Assembly: GCF_000196235.1 (NCBI RefSeq)
Contig: NC_008541.1
Location: forward strand, 2,480,001-2,544,000
Direction of reading: 5' to 3'
Origin: Arthrobacter sp. FB24
GTDB lineage: Bacteria > Actinomycetota > Actinomycetes > Actinomycetales > Micrococcaceae
Length of the DNA stretch: 64,000 nucleotides
The position numbers and the translations under genes were made by a program. Below, piece by piece: positions 17,321 through 28,106 of the stretch (its first letter is position 1; every line of letters starts with the position of its first letter). Below the pieces are notes generated by a model. That model saw nothing but the letters and a program-made list of their open reading frames with translations. It did not search any database and had not been told where the DNA came from.

Positions 17321-17355
17321 TTGTCGTCGGGCGCTTTTCGCAGAATTGCCGGTTA

Positions 17356-18429
17356 CTAGCGGCGGGCGGGGTGTTTGGCCAGCTGCCGGTTGATGCGCGC
17401 GGCCCAGAACGGACCCTCATACAGGAACGCCGTGTAGCCCTGCACCAGGGTGGCACCGGCGTCAAGCCGTTCCTGCACATCCCTGGCATTCTCCACTCCG
17501 CCGACGGACACGAGCGTGAGCGAGCCGCCGGTTGCTTCCTTGAGGCGGCGCAGCACTTCCAGGGACCGCGCCTTCAGCGGAGCCCCGGAGAGGCCACCGG
17601 GCCCACAGTCCCGGATTTTCTCCGGGTCGGACGTGAGCCCCTCCCGGCCGATCGTAGTGTTGGTGGCGATGATGCCGTCCAGCCCGAGGTCCAGGGCGAG
17701 CTTCGCGACATCGTCAATGTCCTCGTCCGTTAGGTCCGGGGCGATCTTAACCAGCAGCGGAACGTGCCTGCCGGCGGCCTTGTCCGCTTCCTCTCCCACC
17801 GCTTTGAGCAGGGGGCGGAGGGTCTCAACGTTCTGGAGCAGGCGGAGACCCGGCGTGTTCGGTGAACTGACGTTGACCACGAGGTAATCGGCTGCGGGTG
17901 CAAGGCTCCGGGCGCTGACGAGGTAGTCGCTGGCCGCGTCCTCCAGCTCCACTACCTTGCTTTTGCCGATGTTGACGCCGATCACCGGGCGGACGCCCGG
18001 GTGGCGGCGCTGCAAGGCGGCCCGCGCGGACTTAAGCCGGGGGGCCACGGCGGTGGCCCCGTCGTTGTTGAATCCCATCCGGTTGATAACTGCCTTGTCC
18101 TCGACGAGGCGGAAGAGCCGGGGCTTTTCGTTTCCGGGCTGGGCCTGCCCGGTGATGGTGCCGACCTCCACGTGGCCGAACCCGAGTTCAGTCAGCGCTT
18201 CAATGCCGTGCCCTTCCTTGTCAAAGCCTGCGGCGAGCCCGAAGGGTGAAGGGAAGGTAATGCCGAAGGCAGTGGTCTGGAGCGACGGCGCAGGTGCCGT
18301 GAATTTAGCGAGCACCCTGCCCGCCCCTGAACTGTGGGCCAGCCTGATGGCACGGAAGCCGATCCTGTGGGCGCGTTCGGCGTCCATCCATGAAAAGGCC
18401 AGGCGAAAGAAGGTGGGATATACGCGCAT
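17356..18429 (-). CDS. pyrD: Dihydroorotate dehydrogenase (quinone), class 2
   Basis: Membrane-associated flavoprotein that oxidises dihydroorotate to orotate in pyrimidine synthesis, passing electrons to menaquinone. The 357-residue protein has the class 2 N-terminal helix (MRVYPTFFRLAFSWMDAERAHRIG) used to reach the quinone. Core motifs are FGLAAGFDKEG, GHVEVGTITGQAQPGNEKPRLFRL, NRMGFNNDG, VNVSSPNTPGLR with the catalytic Ser, IATNTT, and SVGGVENARD for FMN phosphate binding. The frame extends upstream, but the ATG at 18429 matches the family start. Confidence 0.96.
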   Translation of the reverse strand: MRVYPTFFRLAFSWMDAERAHRIGFRAIRLAHSSGAGRVLAKFTAPAPSLQTTAFGITFPSPFGLAAGFDKEGHGIEALTELGFGHVEVGTITGQAQPGNEKPRLFRLVEDKAVINRMGFNNDGATAVAPRLKSARAALQRRHPGVRPVIGVNIGKSKVVELEDAASDYLVSARSLAPAADYLVVNVSSPNTPGLRLLQNVETLRPLLKAVGEEADKAAGRHVPLLVKIAPDLTDEDIDDVAKLALDLGLDGIIATNTTIGREGLTSDPEKIRDCGPGGLSGAPLKARSLEVLRRLKEATGGSLTLVSVGGVENARDVQERLDAGATLVQGYTAFLYEGPFWAARINRQLAKHPARR

Positions 18430-18543
18430 GAGTCCAGTTTTCCGGTTCAGGCTCCGCAGACCAAACCGGCGCGCACGACGGCGGGCGGTGTGACGCGCTT
18501 CGCGGGCACGGCCGGTGTACTCGCCGCTGAAGCAGGCGTTGTC

Positions 18544-18555
18544 TAGTCTGATGAA
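18544..18555 (+). promoter_or_regulatory. Candidate -10 element for leaderless hydrolase gene
   Basis: TAGTCT (18544-18549, TANNNT) stands six bases before the ATG at 18556. There is no purine-rich ribosome binding site at a normal distance. Confidence 0.45.
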
Positions 18556-19566
18556 ATGGAATGGCACACAGATATCCTGGGGGACGACTTCCAAGCCTGT
18601 TCCTACCAGGCCACCGGCGGCGACGGCGTGGAGCGCACGGCTACCCTTGTGCGCCATGTGCCCCAAGGCGACGCTGGCGGGCCGGGCGGTTCCGGACCCC
18701 GGCCCCTCCCCCGCCGCGCCATCCTCTTCCTGCACGGCTGGAGCGATTACTTCTTCAACGTGGAGCTCGCCCAGTTCTGGACAGGGAAAGGATTTGAGTT
18801 CTTTGCCCTAGACATGCACAACCACGGGCGGAGCCTGCAAGCAGACACCCATGGCGGCTACGTGGCCGACCTCGATGACTACGACGCCGAAATCAGCAAG
18901 GCAATTGAGATCATCGGCTCCCTTTGGCCGGAGCAAGCCGGCAAGCCGCCGCTGACCCTGATGGGCCACTCCACCGGCGGCCTCATCGCCGCGCTGTGGG
19001 TGAGCCGGCATCCGGGCGTGGCTTCCCAACTGGTCCTCAACAGCCCGTGGCTGGAAATGCACGGCAGTTCACTGGTCCGGCGTGCCGCCAGGTCCATGGT
19101 GGGACCGCTGGCACGGTACCGTCCGGAGGCTGTGCTGCGGCTACCGGAGCGCGGTTTTTATTGGCGGAGCATCAGCAGCGAAGCTGAGGGTGAGTGGACG
19201 CTGGACAACAAGTACCGGCCGCCCCTGGCTTTTCCCGTGCGGGCCGGCTGGCTCAGCGCCGTCCTGGCCGGGCATTCCCGGGTGGCCCGCGGACTGCGGA
19301 TCGACATCCCCATCCTGGTTCTCCTGTCCGGAGCCAGCGCGAACGGCATGTTCTGGACCGAGGCAATGCGACGGACCGACGCCGTGCTGGATGTGAATAC
19401 GATCGCCATCCGGGCAATGGCCCTCGGCCGGACGGTCACCCTTGAAAGGATCGACGGCGCCCTCCACGACGTCTTCCTGTCTCCACCCCACGTCCGGGCG
19501 GACGCGTACGCGCGGCTGACCCGCTGGATCCGGGGCTACGTCCTGGACGACGGCGGCGGGGAGTGA
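18556..19566 (+). CDS. Alpha/beta hydrolase (monoacylglycerol-lipase-like), first of a tandem pair
   Basis: A 336-residue hydrolase of the serine aminopeptidase S33 / lysophospholipase-like group. The oxyanion loop is FLHGWSDYFF (around residue 58), followed by YALD-type strand FALDMHNHGRSL, nucleophile elbow MGHSTGG with Ser139, and a C-terminal HDVFLS with the catalytic His. The acid residue is probably the Asp of RRTDAVLDV or nearby. There is no signal peptide, so it should be cytoplasmic. It overlaps the next, related gene by four bases, suggesting coupled translation. The substrate is unknown; a lipid ester is a reasonable guess given the fold. Confidence 0.9.
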   Translation: MEWHTDILGDDFQACSYQATGGDGVERTATLVRHVPQGDAGGPGGSGPRPLPRRAILFLHGWSDYFFNVELAQFWTGKGFEFFALDMHNHGRSLQADTHGGYVADLDDYDAEISKAIEIIGSLWPEQAGKPPLTLMGHSTGGLIAALWVSRHPGVASQLVLNSPWLEMHGSSLVRRAARSMVGPLARYRPEAVLRLPERGFYWRSISSEAEGEWTLDNKYRPPLAFPVRAGWLSAVLAGHSRVARGLRIDIPILVLLSGASANGMFWTEAMRRTDAVLDVNTIAIRAMALGRTVTLERIDGALHDVFLSPPHVRADAYARLTRWIRGYVLDDGGGE

Positions 19567-20648
19567 AAGAGGCGGAGCCGGAGGCACTTTCCTGGCAGCC
19601 CGATCTGCTCGGGGAAGGATTCGAGTGCCTGGAGCTGCCCTTGGCCGACGACGAAGAAGGTACGGTGACTGCCACCCTGATCCGTTACGTGCCGGCGGTT
19701 CCGGCGGGTCCGCCTGCCTTCCTTTCTGCGCTGCGTAATACGGTCCTCCGGCCCTTGGAGTGGCCGTCATCAGGCGGCCGGGAGCACAACGGTTCATCGC
19801 GCCCGCGAGTAGTGCTCTACCTTCACGGCTGGGCGGACTACTTCCTGCAGTCCGAACTTGCCAGGTATGTCGGTGCGCACGGAATCCACTTCTATGCGCT
19901 GGACCTCCGCAAGTACGGCCGGAGCCTGCGCGACTGGCAGACGCCCGGCTACACGACGGACCTGGGCGTCTACGATGAGGACATTTCCGCTGCGATCGAG
20001 GTCATCAGGACGGACGTGGCAGGGCGGACCGGCCTGGCCGCGGATCCCGCGGTCCACATGCTGGCGCATTCACTGGGCGGCTTGATCGGTGCGCTCTGGG
20101 CGGACCGGCACCCGGCCGCACTCGAGACACTGATCCTCAACGCGCCATGGCTGGAGCTCCAGGGCAGCAGCCTGATCCGGAACATCGCCATGCATCTCGT
20201 GGAACCGATCGCACGCACGGATCCACGGCGGGCGTTCCGTTTTCCGGAAATGCCCGGCTATTGGGAAAGCGTCAGCGACCAGGCCCACGGCGAGTGGTTC
20301 CTGGATCCGCAGTGGCGCCCGACGGCGTCGTTCCCTATCCGTGCGGGCTGGACCCGGGCCGTCCTTGCCGGCCATGCAGCCGTGGAGCGGCGCCTGGACA
20401 TTGCGAAACCTGTTCTGGTGATGCTCTCGGACCGTACCAGAATCCAGGCTGAGTGGTCCGAAGAGTTGATGATCGCGGACGCCGTGATCGACGTGGAACA
20501 GACAGCGCGCCGCGTGCTGGGCCTGGGCCGCCGGACGTCCGTGTTCCGCTACCCCCGGGCGATCCACGACGTCTTCCTCTCACGCCGCGAGGTGCGGCAG
20601 GAAGCTTACCGGGACCTGGTCGACTGGCTGAGTTCGCATCCGGGCTGA
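19563..20648 (+). CDS. Alpha/beta hydrolase, second of a tandem pair
   Basis: A 361-residue paralogue of the preceding gene. Matching blocks include YLHGWADYFLQSELARYV, FYALDLRKYGRSL, the nucleophile elbow AHSLGG (Ser170), ILNAPWLELQGSSLIRN and AIHDVFLSRREV with the catalytic His. It has a longer insert between strand 2 and the oxyanion loop (residues 45-82). Its GTG start at 19563 overlaps the stop of the first gene as GTGA. The pair looks like an old tandem duplication whose copies have diverged; whether they form a heteromer or split substrates is unknown. It converges with uppS, 6 nt between stops. Confidence 0.9.
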   Translation: MKEAEPEALSWQPDLLGEGFECLELPLADDEEGTVTATLIRYVPAVPAGPPAFLSALRNTVLRPLEWPSSGGREHNGSSRPRVVLYLHGWADYFLQSELARYVGAHGIHFYALDLRKYGRSLRDWQTPGYTTDLGVYDEDISAAIEVIRTDVAGRTGLAADPAVHMLAHSLGGLIGALWADRHPAALETLILNAPWLELQGSSLIRNIAMHLVEPIARTDPRRAFRFPEMPGYWESVSDQAHGEWFLDPQWRPTASFPIRAGWTRAVLAGHAAVERRLDIAKPVLVMLSDRTRIQAEWSEELMIADAVIDVEQTARRVLGLGRRTSVFRYPRAIHDVFLSRREVRQEAYRDLVDWLSSHPG

Positions 20649-20654
20649 CGGATA

Positions 20655-21515
20655 TCAGGACTCCGCGGACTCCACAGGCCGGGATGCGTCGTCCGGGCCG
20701 GTCCGGGCAGCATCCACGGCCCCGCCGTACCGGCGGTCACGCCCGGCATAGATTTCGACGGCGTCCCACAAGGTGCGGCGGTCGACGTCGGGCCAGAGCG
20801 TGTCCATGAAGACAAACTCCGCGTAGGCGGACTGCCACAGCATGAAGTTGGAGAGGCGCTGCTCGCCGGAGCTTCGGAGGAAGAGGTCGACGTCGGGAAG
20901 GTCCGGCTCGTCCAGGTACTTCTGGATGGTCCGTTCGGTGATCGAGCCCGGCTTCAGCCTGCCGGCCGCGACGTCTTCGGCTATCGCCGAGACAGCATCC
21001 GCAATTTCGGCACGGCCGCCGTAATTAACACACATGGTCAACGTGCACGTGCTGTTGCCCCGCGTGTACTCCTCTGCTTCTTCCAGTTCGCGGATCACTG
21101 ATCCCCACAGCCTGGGCCGGCGTCCCGACCAGCGGATCCGTACGCCCCACTCGTCCAGCTGGTTCCGCTGCCGTCTTAGCACGTCCTTGTTAAATCCCAT
21201 CAGGAAGCGGACTTCCTCCGGTGAACGCCGCCAGTTCTCCGTGGAGAAGGCGTATACCGTGACGTACTTGATGCCTAGCTCAATGGCGCCTGCGACGACA
21301 TCCAGCAGCGCCGGCTCCCCCGCTTTGTGGCCCTCGATCCGCGGCAGTCCGCGCTGGTTGGCCCAGCGGCCGTTGCCGTCCATGACGATCGCCACATGCT
21401 GCGGGATGAATTCCGCGGGTATCGACGGCGCCACGGCCCCGGAGCCGTGCGGATACGGCGCGATCACGGGCCCGGTCCGTTTCCGGACGGGGGTCTTCTT
21501 CTTTCCAAGGGCCAC
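20655..21515 (-). CDS. uppS: Isoprenyl transferase (cis-prenyl diphosphate synthase)
   Basis: This enzyme extends an allylic diphosphate with isopentenyl units in cis geometry, making decaprenyl/undecaprenyl diphosphate, the lipid carrier of wall synthesis. The 286-residue protein has [26 protein letters not shown] with the catalytic Asp, [11 protein letters not shown], and the C-terminal [23 protein letters not shown]. The N-terminal 30 residues are a basic extension. It lies two bases after recO in the same direction, so both are probably one transcript. Start GTG at 21515. Confidence 0.95.
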   Translation of the reverse strand: MALGKKKTPVRKRTGPVIAPYPHGSGAVAPSIPAEFIPQHVAIVMDGNGRWANQRGLPRIEGHKAGEPALLDVVAGAIELGIKYVTVYAFSTENWRRSPEEVRFLMGFNKDVLRRQRNQLDEWGVRIRWSGRRPRLWGSVIRELEEAEEYTRGNSTCTLTMCVNYGGRAEIADAVSAIAEDVAAGRLKPGSITERTIQKYLDEPDLPDVDLFLRSSGEQRLSNFMLWQSAYAEFVFMDTLWPDVDRRTLWDAVEIYAGRDRRYGGAVDAARTGPDDASRPVESAES

Positions 21516-21517
21516 TG

Positions 21518-22273
21518 TCAGCTACGCTCCACATGTTTGAGTGATTTCAGCACCCGTTCAAGATGCCATTGCAGATAGCTGGCCACCAAACCGGCAGCCT
21601 CCCGCCGGTGAAGCGCCAGGGACGTATCCGCCGTCGTCCAGTCCCCTGTCAGCAGTGCCCCCAGCAGGAAGACTGTTTCCGCTGCGGGTGCGGGTGATCC
21701 CGGCGGACGGCAATTGCTGCACACCATGCCGCCCAGCGGCGCTGAAAAGGCCGTGTGCGGGCCGGGTGCGCCGCAGCGGGCGCACACCGTGAAGCTCGGC
21801 GCCCATCCCCCGGTAGCCAGTGCACGCAGGAGGTAGGAGTCGAGGATGAGTTCAGGAGTGTGCTCGCCCCGGCTCAGCGAGGCAAGGGCTCCCACCAGGA
21901 GGTTGTATTGCGCGGTTCCGGCCTCGCCGTCCACGTCCGTCAGCTTTTCGGCGGTCTCCGTCATGGCCGCCGCCACCGTGTAGCGGCCGTAGTCGGCCGC
22001 GATGTTGCCGCCGTAGGCACCCTTGGCCACCGCCTGGGTCACGACGTCCAACGTCCGTCCGGAGATTAGCTGCAGGTCCGCCACCATAAACGGTTCCAGG
22101 CGGGCGCCGAAGCGGCTGCTGGTGCGCCGCACTCCCTTGGCCACCGCACGGACCTGGCCATGGTGTTTGGTCAGCAGCGTGATGATCCGGTCTGCTTCGC
22201 CCAGTTTGTGGGTACGCAGCACCACGGCATCGTCACGGTAGGCGCGGGCAGAAAAGGAGGATTGTTGGGCCAC
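21518..22273 (-). CDS. recO: DNA repair protein RecO
   Basis: RecO helps load RecA on SSB-coated single-stranded DNA during gap repair. The 251-residue product has the N-terminal OB-fold motif [39 protein letters not shown] and a zinc finger CARCG ... CSNC near residues 165-190. GTG at 22273 gives the usual [14 protein letters not shown] opening; an alternative GTG at 22288 adds five residues. Neither has a strong ribosome binding site. Confidence 0.93.
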   Translation of the reverse strand: MAQQSSFSARAYRDDAVVLRTHKLGEADRIITLLTKHHGQVRAVAKGVRRTSSRFGARLEPFMVADLQLISGRTLDVVTQAVAKGAYGGNIAADYGRYTVAAAMTETAEKLTDVDGEAGTAQYNLLVGALASLSRGEHTPELILDSYLLRALATGGWAPSFTVCARCGAPGPHTAFSAPLGGMVCSNCRPPGSPAPAAETVFLLGALLTGDWTTADTSLALHRREAAGLVASYLQWHLERVLKSLKHVERS

Positions 22274-22307
22274 AGTTAATCTTCGCACTGAACTTCAGGA
22301 AAACGCT

Positions 22308-22339
22308 GCTGCGCCCCCGGAGTGGTCCGGGGGCGCAGC
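22308..22339. terminator. Terminator hairpin downstream of leuA
   Basis: A perfect 13-bp GC-rich stem (22308-22320 with 22327-22339) and 6-nt loop lies 25 nt after the leuA stop on the minus strand, before recO. No T run. Confidence 0.78.
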
Positions 22340-22363
22340 CTGTCAGTGGTTCGACTAATGCGC

Positions 22364-24243
<1,880 letters not shown>

Positions 24244-24357
24244 TTCACAGTAACACGGGTGCGTAAGATGAAGGAGCAACACCTCCAGCAACGTCCACCA
24301 TGCAGACGCTGCCACCGGTGCCAGCGCCGGAGGCAGCCTTCACCTGAAGGAGCACTT

Positions 24358-26310
24358 GTGCCAAACTCGGGGATCGACCTGTCCAATATCGACCACACCG
24401 TGCGGCCGCAGGATGACCTGTACCAGCACATCAACGGCGCGTGGCTGAAGAGCACGACCATCCCGGACGACCGCCCCCTTGAAGGCACTTTCACCGCTTT
24501 GCGGGACGGCTCCGAGCTGGCGGTCAGGGAAATCATCGAAGAAGCCGCCGGACGCGGCAAGGAAGCCACCGGGATCGAACAGAAGGTCGGGGATCTTTAC
24601 AACAGCTTCATGGATGAAGCTGCCGTCGAAGCCAAAGGCCTGGACCCCATCCGGGAACGGCTCGCCTCCGTCTACGACACGAAGTCCGCGGCGGACGTCA
24701 TCGAACTGGCAGGAAAGCTCTTCCGTTCCGACGTGTCAGGGCTTTTCTACATCTACCCGGCACCCGACGCGGGCAACCCGGACCGGATCCTGCTGTACAC
24801 CGGCCAGGGAGGCCTCGGGCTGCCGGACGAGTCGTACTACCGCGAAGAAAAGTTCGCTCCCATGGTGGCGGCCTACCGCGACCATGTCCGGACAATGCTC
24901 GGCCTCGCCGGAGCCGCGGACCTCGATGCCGCCGCTGAACGCGTGGTCCGGCTGGAGACGGCCCTTGCCGCCCATCATTGGGACAACGTGACCCTGCGGG
25001 ATCCGCAAAAGACCTACAACCTGAAATCCGCCGAGGAGGCGCGGGAGCTCTTCCCGCTGATGGATGCCTGGTTCGAGGCCGCCGGGATCGGGCCGGACAA
25101 ACGCCAGGAGATGGTGGTCAGCACCCCTGACTTCTTCGCCGGGGCAGCCGGCCTGATCGAATCCGAACCGCTGGCGGCCTGGCAGGACTGGCTGGCCATG
25201 CGTGTCGTCAGCTCCGCAGCCCCGTACCTGTCGTCCGAATTCGTGGACGCGAACTTCGCGTTCTACGGCACCACGATTAGCGGCACCCCGCGCAACAAGG
25301 ACCGCTGGAAGCGCGGCGTCGCCGTCGTCGAGGCAGCACTGGGCGAGGCGGTCGGCCAGATCTATGTCTCCCGGCACTTTCCCGAAACCCACAAAGCCCG
25401 CATGCAGACGCTCGTCGCCAATCTCATCGAGGCCTACCGGCAAAGCATCACCGCTCTGGCCTGGATGGGCGAGGACACGAAGCTCGAAGCCCTCAAGAAG
25501 CTCGAAGCATTCCGGGCCAAAATCGGCTACCCGGATGAGTGGATCGACTACTCCGCGGTGGAAATAGACCCGGCCGATCTGCTCGGAAACGTTGAGCGGG
25601 CCCACAATGCCGACGTGGACCGGCACCTGGACGAAGTTGGCAAGCCCGTTGACAAGAACAAATGGCTCATGACGCCGCAGACCGTCAACGCTTACTACCA
25701 CCCGTTGCTGAACGAGATCGTGTTCCCGGCAGCAATCCTGCAGGCCCCGTTCTTCACCGCGGACGCCGACGACGCCGTCAACTACGGCGGTATCGGCGCC
25801 GTCATCGGGCACGAGATCGGGCACGGCTTTGATGACCAGGGCTCGCAGTTCGACGGCGGCGGTGCCCTGCGCAACTGGTGGACCGAGGACGACCGGACTG
25901 CGTTCGAAGCCCTGACCTCCAAGCTGGTGGCGCAGTTCGATGCCTTGTCGCCTACTGCGGCCCCCGGCCACCATGTCAACGGCAAGCTCACCCTCGGCGA
26001 AAACATCGGCGACCTGGGCGGGCTCACCATCGCGTACAAGGCTTACCTGATAAGCCTTGATGGTGCAGAGCCGCCTGTTTTGGACGGCCTCACCGGACCG
26101 CAGCGGTTCTTCGCGTCCTGGGCTGCCGGCTGGCGCCAGGTGATCCGCAACGAGGAGGCAATCCGCCGTCTCGCTACCGACCCGCACTCACCCAACGAGT
26201 TCCGCACCAATGCCATCGCCAAGAACCTGGATGCGTTCCATGACGCGTTCGGCGTGGCGGAGCAGGACGGCATGTGGATGCCCGCGGAGGAACGCGTCAG
26301 CATCTGGTGA
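24358..26310 (+). CDS. pepO: M13-family metallopeptidase (neprilysin/PepO-like)
   Basis: A 650-residue zinc endopeptidase of the M13 family, which cleaves oligopeptides. The catalytic motif GHEIGHGFDD lies near residues 483-492 with the zinc His pair and Glu, and ENIGDLGG near 548 supplies the third ligand and Asp. NAYYHPLLNEIVFPAAILQAPFF is the substrate-binding NAYY segment. The C-terminal end MWMPAEERVSIW corresponds to the normal CxVW-like tail. There is no signal peptide, so the enzyme is likely cytoplasmic. GTG at 24358 follows AAGGAG by 5 nt; the frame upstream is not family-like. Confidence 0.95.
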   Translation: MPNSGIDLSNIDHTVRPQDDLYQHINGAWLKSTTIPDDRPLEGTFTALRDGSELAVREIIEEAAGRGKEATGIEQKVGDLYNSFMDEAAVEAKGLDPIRERLASVYDTKSAADVIELAGKLFRSDVSGLFYIYPAPDAGNPDRILLYTGQGGLGLPDESYYREEKFAPMVAAYRDHVRTMLGLAGAADLDAAAERVVRLETALAAHHWDNVTLRDPQKTYNLKSAEEARELFPLMDAWFEAAGIGPDKRQEMVVSTPDFFAGAAGLIESEPLAAWQDWLAMRVVSSAAPYLSSEFVDANFAFYGTTISGTPRNKDRWKRGVAVVEAALGEAVGQIYVSRHFPETHKARMQTLVANLIEAYRQSITALAWMGEDTKLEALKKLEAFRAKIGYPDEWIDYSAVEIDPADLLGNVERAHNADVDRHLDEVGKPVDKNKWLMTPQTVNAYYHPLLNEIVFPAAILQAPFFTADADDAVNYGGIGAVIGHEIGHGFDDQGSQFDGGGALRNWWTEDDRTAFEALTSKLVAQFDALSPTAAPGHHVNGKLTLGENIGDLGGLTIAYKAYLISLDGAEPPVLDGLTGPQRFFASWAAGWRQVIRNEEAIRRLATDPHSPNEFRTNAIAKNLDAFHDAFGVAEQDGMWMPAEERVSIW

Positions 26311-26326
26311 CCGGCAGGTCGTGATG

Positions 26327-26369
26327 AAACTGCGGGGCCGGCCACAAACAGTGGCCGGCCCCGCAGTTT
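26327..26369. terminator. Bidirectional terminator between pepO and the LCP gene
   Basis: A perfect 19-bp stem (26327-26345 with 26351-26369) with an AAACA loop, flanked by AAA on one side and TTT on the other, lies between the convergent stops at 26310 and 26390. Confidence 0.92.
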
Positions 26370-26389
26370 ATGCGTCGATGCAACCGCAG

Positions 26390-27955
26390 CTAGCGGACGA
26401 TCAGTTCAGGGTTCGCCTGCTGGCAGACGGTGTCGCCGGCCGTTTGGTTGACAATGTCGGACGGGAGCGGCACGGAGTCCATCTTTGTTCCGGACATGAA
26501 GTCGGTGCCGAGGTAGACCTGAACTCCGCTGACGCCGGCCGCCGGGAGAACCTGCGTGGCGGGTATTTCCAGCAATGCTGCGACGTCCGCCGCCACGTCC
26601 TCGAAGCCGGGTCCGTAGTAGACCGCCGTCTTCGCGACAGGCTGCGCCACAAGCGGGGCCACCTGGGTGAAGCCGCCGGCGATGATCGCCTGGGTGATCT
26701 CCTGGGTCCGCGCCGGAACACCCGTTCCGTTCGCGACGGTCACCGGCTGCAGCGCCTTATCGTAGGGCGGCAGCGGCGTTTCGGTCGGCGTCGGGGCGGG
26801 AGCCGATTCGCTCGGCTCCGCCGTGGGGCTCGGGGTGGCTGTCGGGTCGGTCAGGTCGACGTCCTTGCGCAGCGCGGCGAAAAGCTGCGATGCGGCCGGC
26901 TCGGCAACGGTGAGCCGGTTGGGATCAGTGGGAGCAGGCGTGGTTGGCACGGCAACGAACGCCACCTTGCTGATGTCAATGTTCTTGAGCCGGTTGCCGA
27001 TGGTCAGCAGCGACGGGACGGACGCCAGTCCATCATCCACCGTAAGGTTCTGCGTGACGACGTCGGCAATCTTGAGCATCTTCTGGGGGTCGGACAGTGT
27101 GCCGTCATCCTTGATCTTGCGGGTGAGGGATGACAGGAAGCCCTGCTGCGCCTTGATGCGGCCCAGGTCACCGCCGTCCGCGAAGGCATGCCTGGTCCGC
27201 AGGTAGGCCAGCGCCTGCTCGCCCTGCACCTGCGAGTTTCCTGCGGGGAGGCGCAGGCGGGAGTCGGGGTCGTAGACGGCGTCACTTACGCAGACTTCCA
27301 CGCCGCCCACCGCGTTGGAAAGTTCCTTGACCGCGTTGAAGTCCGCCATCATGAAGTGGTCGATTTCCAACCCCGTGATTTTGTTCACCGTGTCCACGGC
27401 GCAGCCGATGCCGGCCTCTTTCATGGCTTCGTTGATCATCACGCCGCTTCGGGCCGGGAACACCTGCTTGGTCTTCTGGTCCGTGCATTCGGGAATGTCC
27501 ACGAGCAGGTCGCGCGGGAAGCTGATGACGCTGACACGCTTGTTGTCCGCCGAGATGTCCATCATCATCATGACGTCCGACTGGCCGTAGCCTGTGGAGT
27601 CCTCGGCCGTGCCGTAGTCGGAATTCTTGCCGTCGCGGGTGTCCGAGCCCAGGATCAGGATCTGCATCCGGTCCTTGGAGTCGTTGACGGGATCTTCGGT
27701 GCGGCTGCTGCCTGCGCCGAGTGGAGCTTTGCTGATGTTCATCTGCAAGCGGATGACCCAGAAGGCGGCGAAAGCGAGAGCGCCCACCAGGACAAGGGCC
27801 ACAACAGCAGTGGCCACCTTGAACCACGCGGGCTTTCCGCCCATGGCGCCGAGGTGCCGGGCGGGGCCCATGTCCTTCGTGTCCGAATGCCTGGCAGCGG
27901 CGTCGGACGCTGGCGAACCAATGCCTTGTCCGGGAGTGTCTCGGCGTCGCACCAC
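26390..27955 (-). CDS. LytR-CpsA-Psr (LCP) family cell-wall glycopolymer ligase
   Basis: LCP enzymes attach glycopolymers such as teichoic acid or arabinogalactan-like chains to peptidoglycan on the outer membrane face. The 521-residue protein has a cytoplasmic N-terminus, one transmembrane helix (about residues 46-68), the LCP catalytic domain with ILILGSDTRDG, QSDVMMMMDISADNKRVSVISFPRDLLVDIP, INEAMKEAG and AYLRTRHAFADGGDLGRIKAQQGFL, then a Pro/Thr/Ser-rich linker (about 375-405) and a LytR_C domain (TVANGTGVPARTQEITQAIIAGGF). The Arg and Asp residues of the pyrophosphate-binding site are present. Start at one of two adjacent GTG codons, with GAGGAAGG upstream. Confidence 0.93.
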   Translation of the reverse strand: MVRRRDTPGQGIGSPASDAAARHSDTKDMGPARHLGAMGGKPAWFKVATAVVALVLVGALAFAAFWVIRLQMNISKAPLGAGSSRTEDPVNDSKDRMQILILGSDTRDGKNSDYGTAEDSTGYGQSDVMMMMDISADNKRVSVISFPRDLLVDIPECTDQKTKQVFPARSGVMINEAMKEAGIGCAVDTVNKITGLEIDHFMMADFNAVKELSNAVGGVEVCVSDAVYDPDSRLRLPAGNSQVQGEQALAYLRTRHAFADGGDLGRIKAQQGFLSSLTRKIKDDGTLSDPQKMLKIADVVTQNLTVDDGLASVPSLLTIGNRLKNIDISKVAFVAVPTTPAPTDPNRLTVAEPAASQLFAALRKDVDLTDPTATPSPTAEPSESAPAPTPTETPLPPYDKALQPVTVANGTGVPARTQEITQAIIAGGFTQVAPLVAQPVAKTAVYYGPGFEDVAADVAALLEIPATQVLPAAGVSGVQVYLGTDFMSGTKMDSVPLPSDIVNQTAGDTVCQQANPELIVR

Positions 27956-28033
27956 GTGGTGTTACCTTCCTCTATAAAACGGGGTTCGGTCCATTTTAGT
28001 GGTCCTGGCTGGGAAAACGCCCGATGGGCGGGC

Positions 28034-28070
28034 CCGCCGGACAGCCGGGATGGGCCGTCCGGTCCGGCGG
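28034..28070. terminator. Possible terminator downstream of era
   Basis: A 9-bp stem (28034-28042 with 28062-28070) encloses a GC-rich 19-nt loop, 37 nt after the era stop on the minus strand and before the LCP gene promoter. Weak compared with other hairpins here. Confidence 0.4.
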
Positions 28071-28106
28071 CAGCATCTCGGGACGCAGCCCCGTGCCCGG
28101 CGAGGG

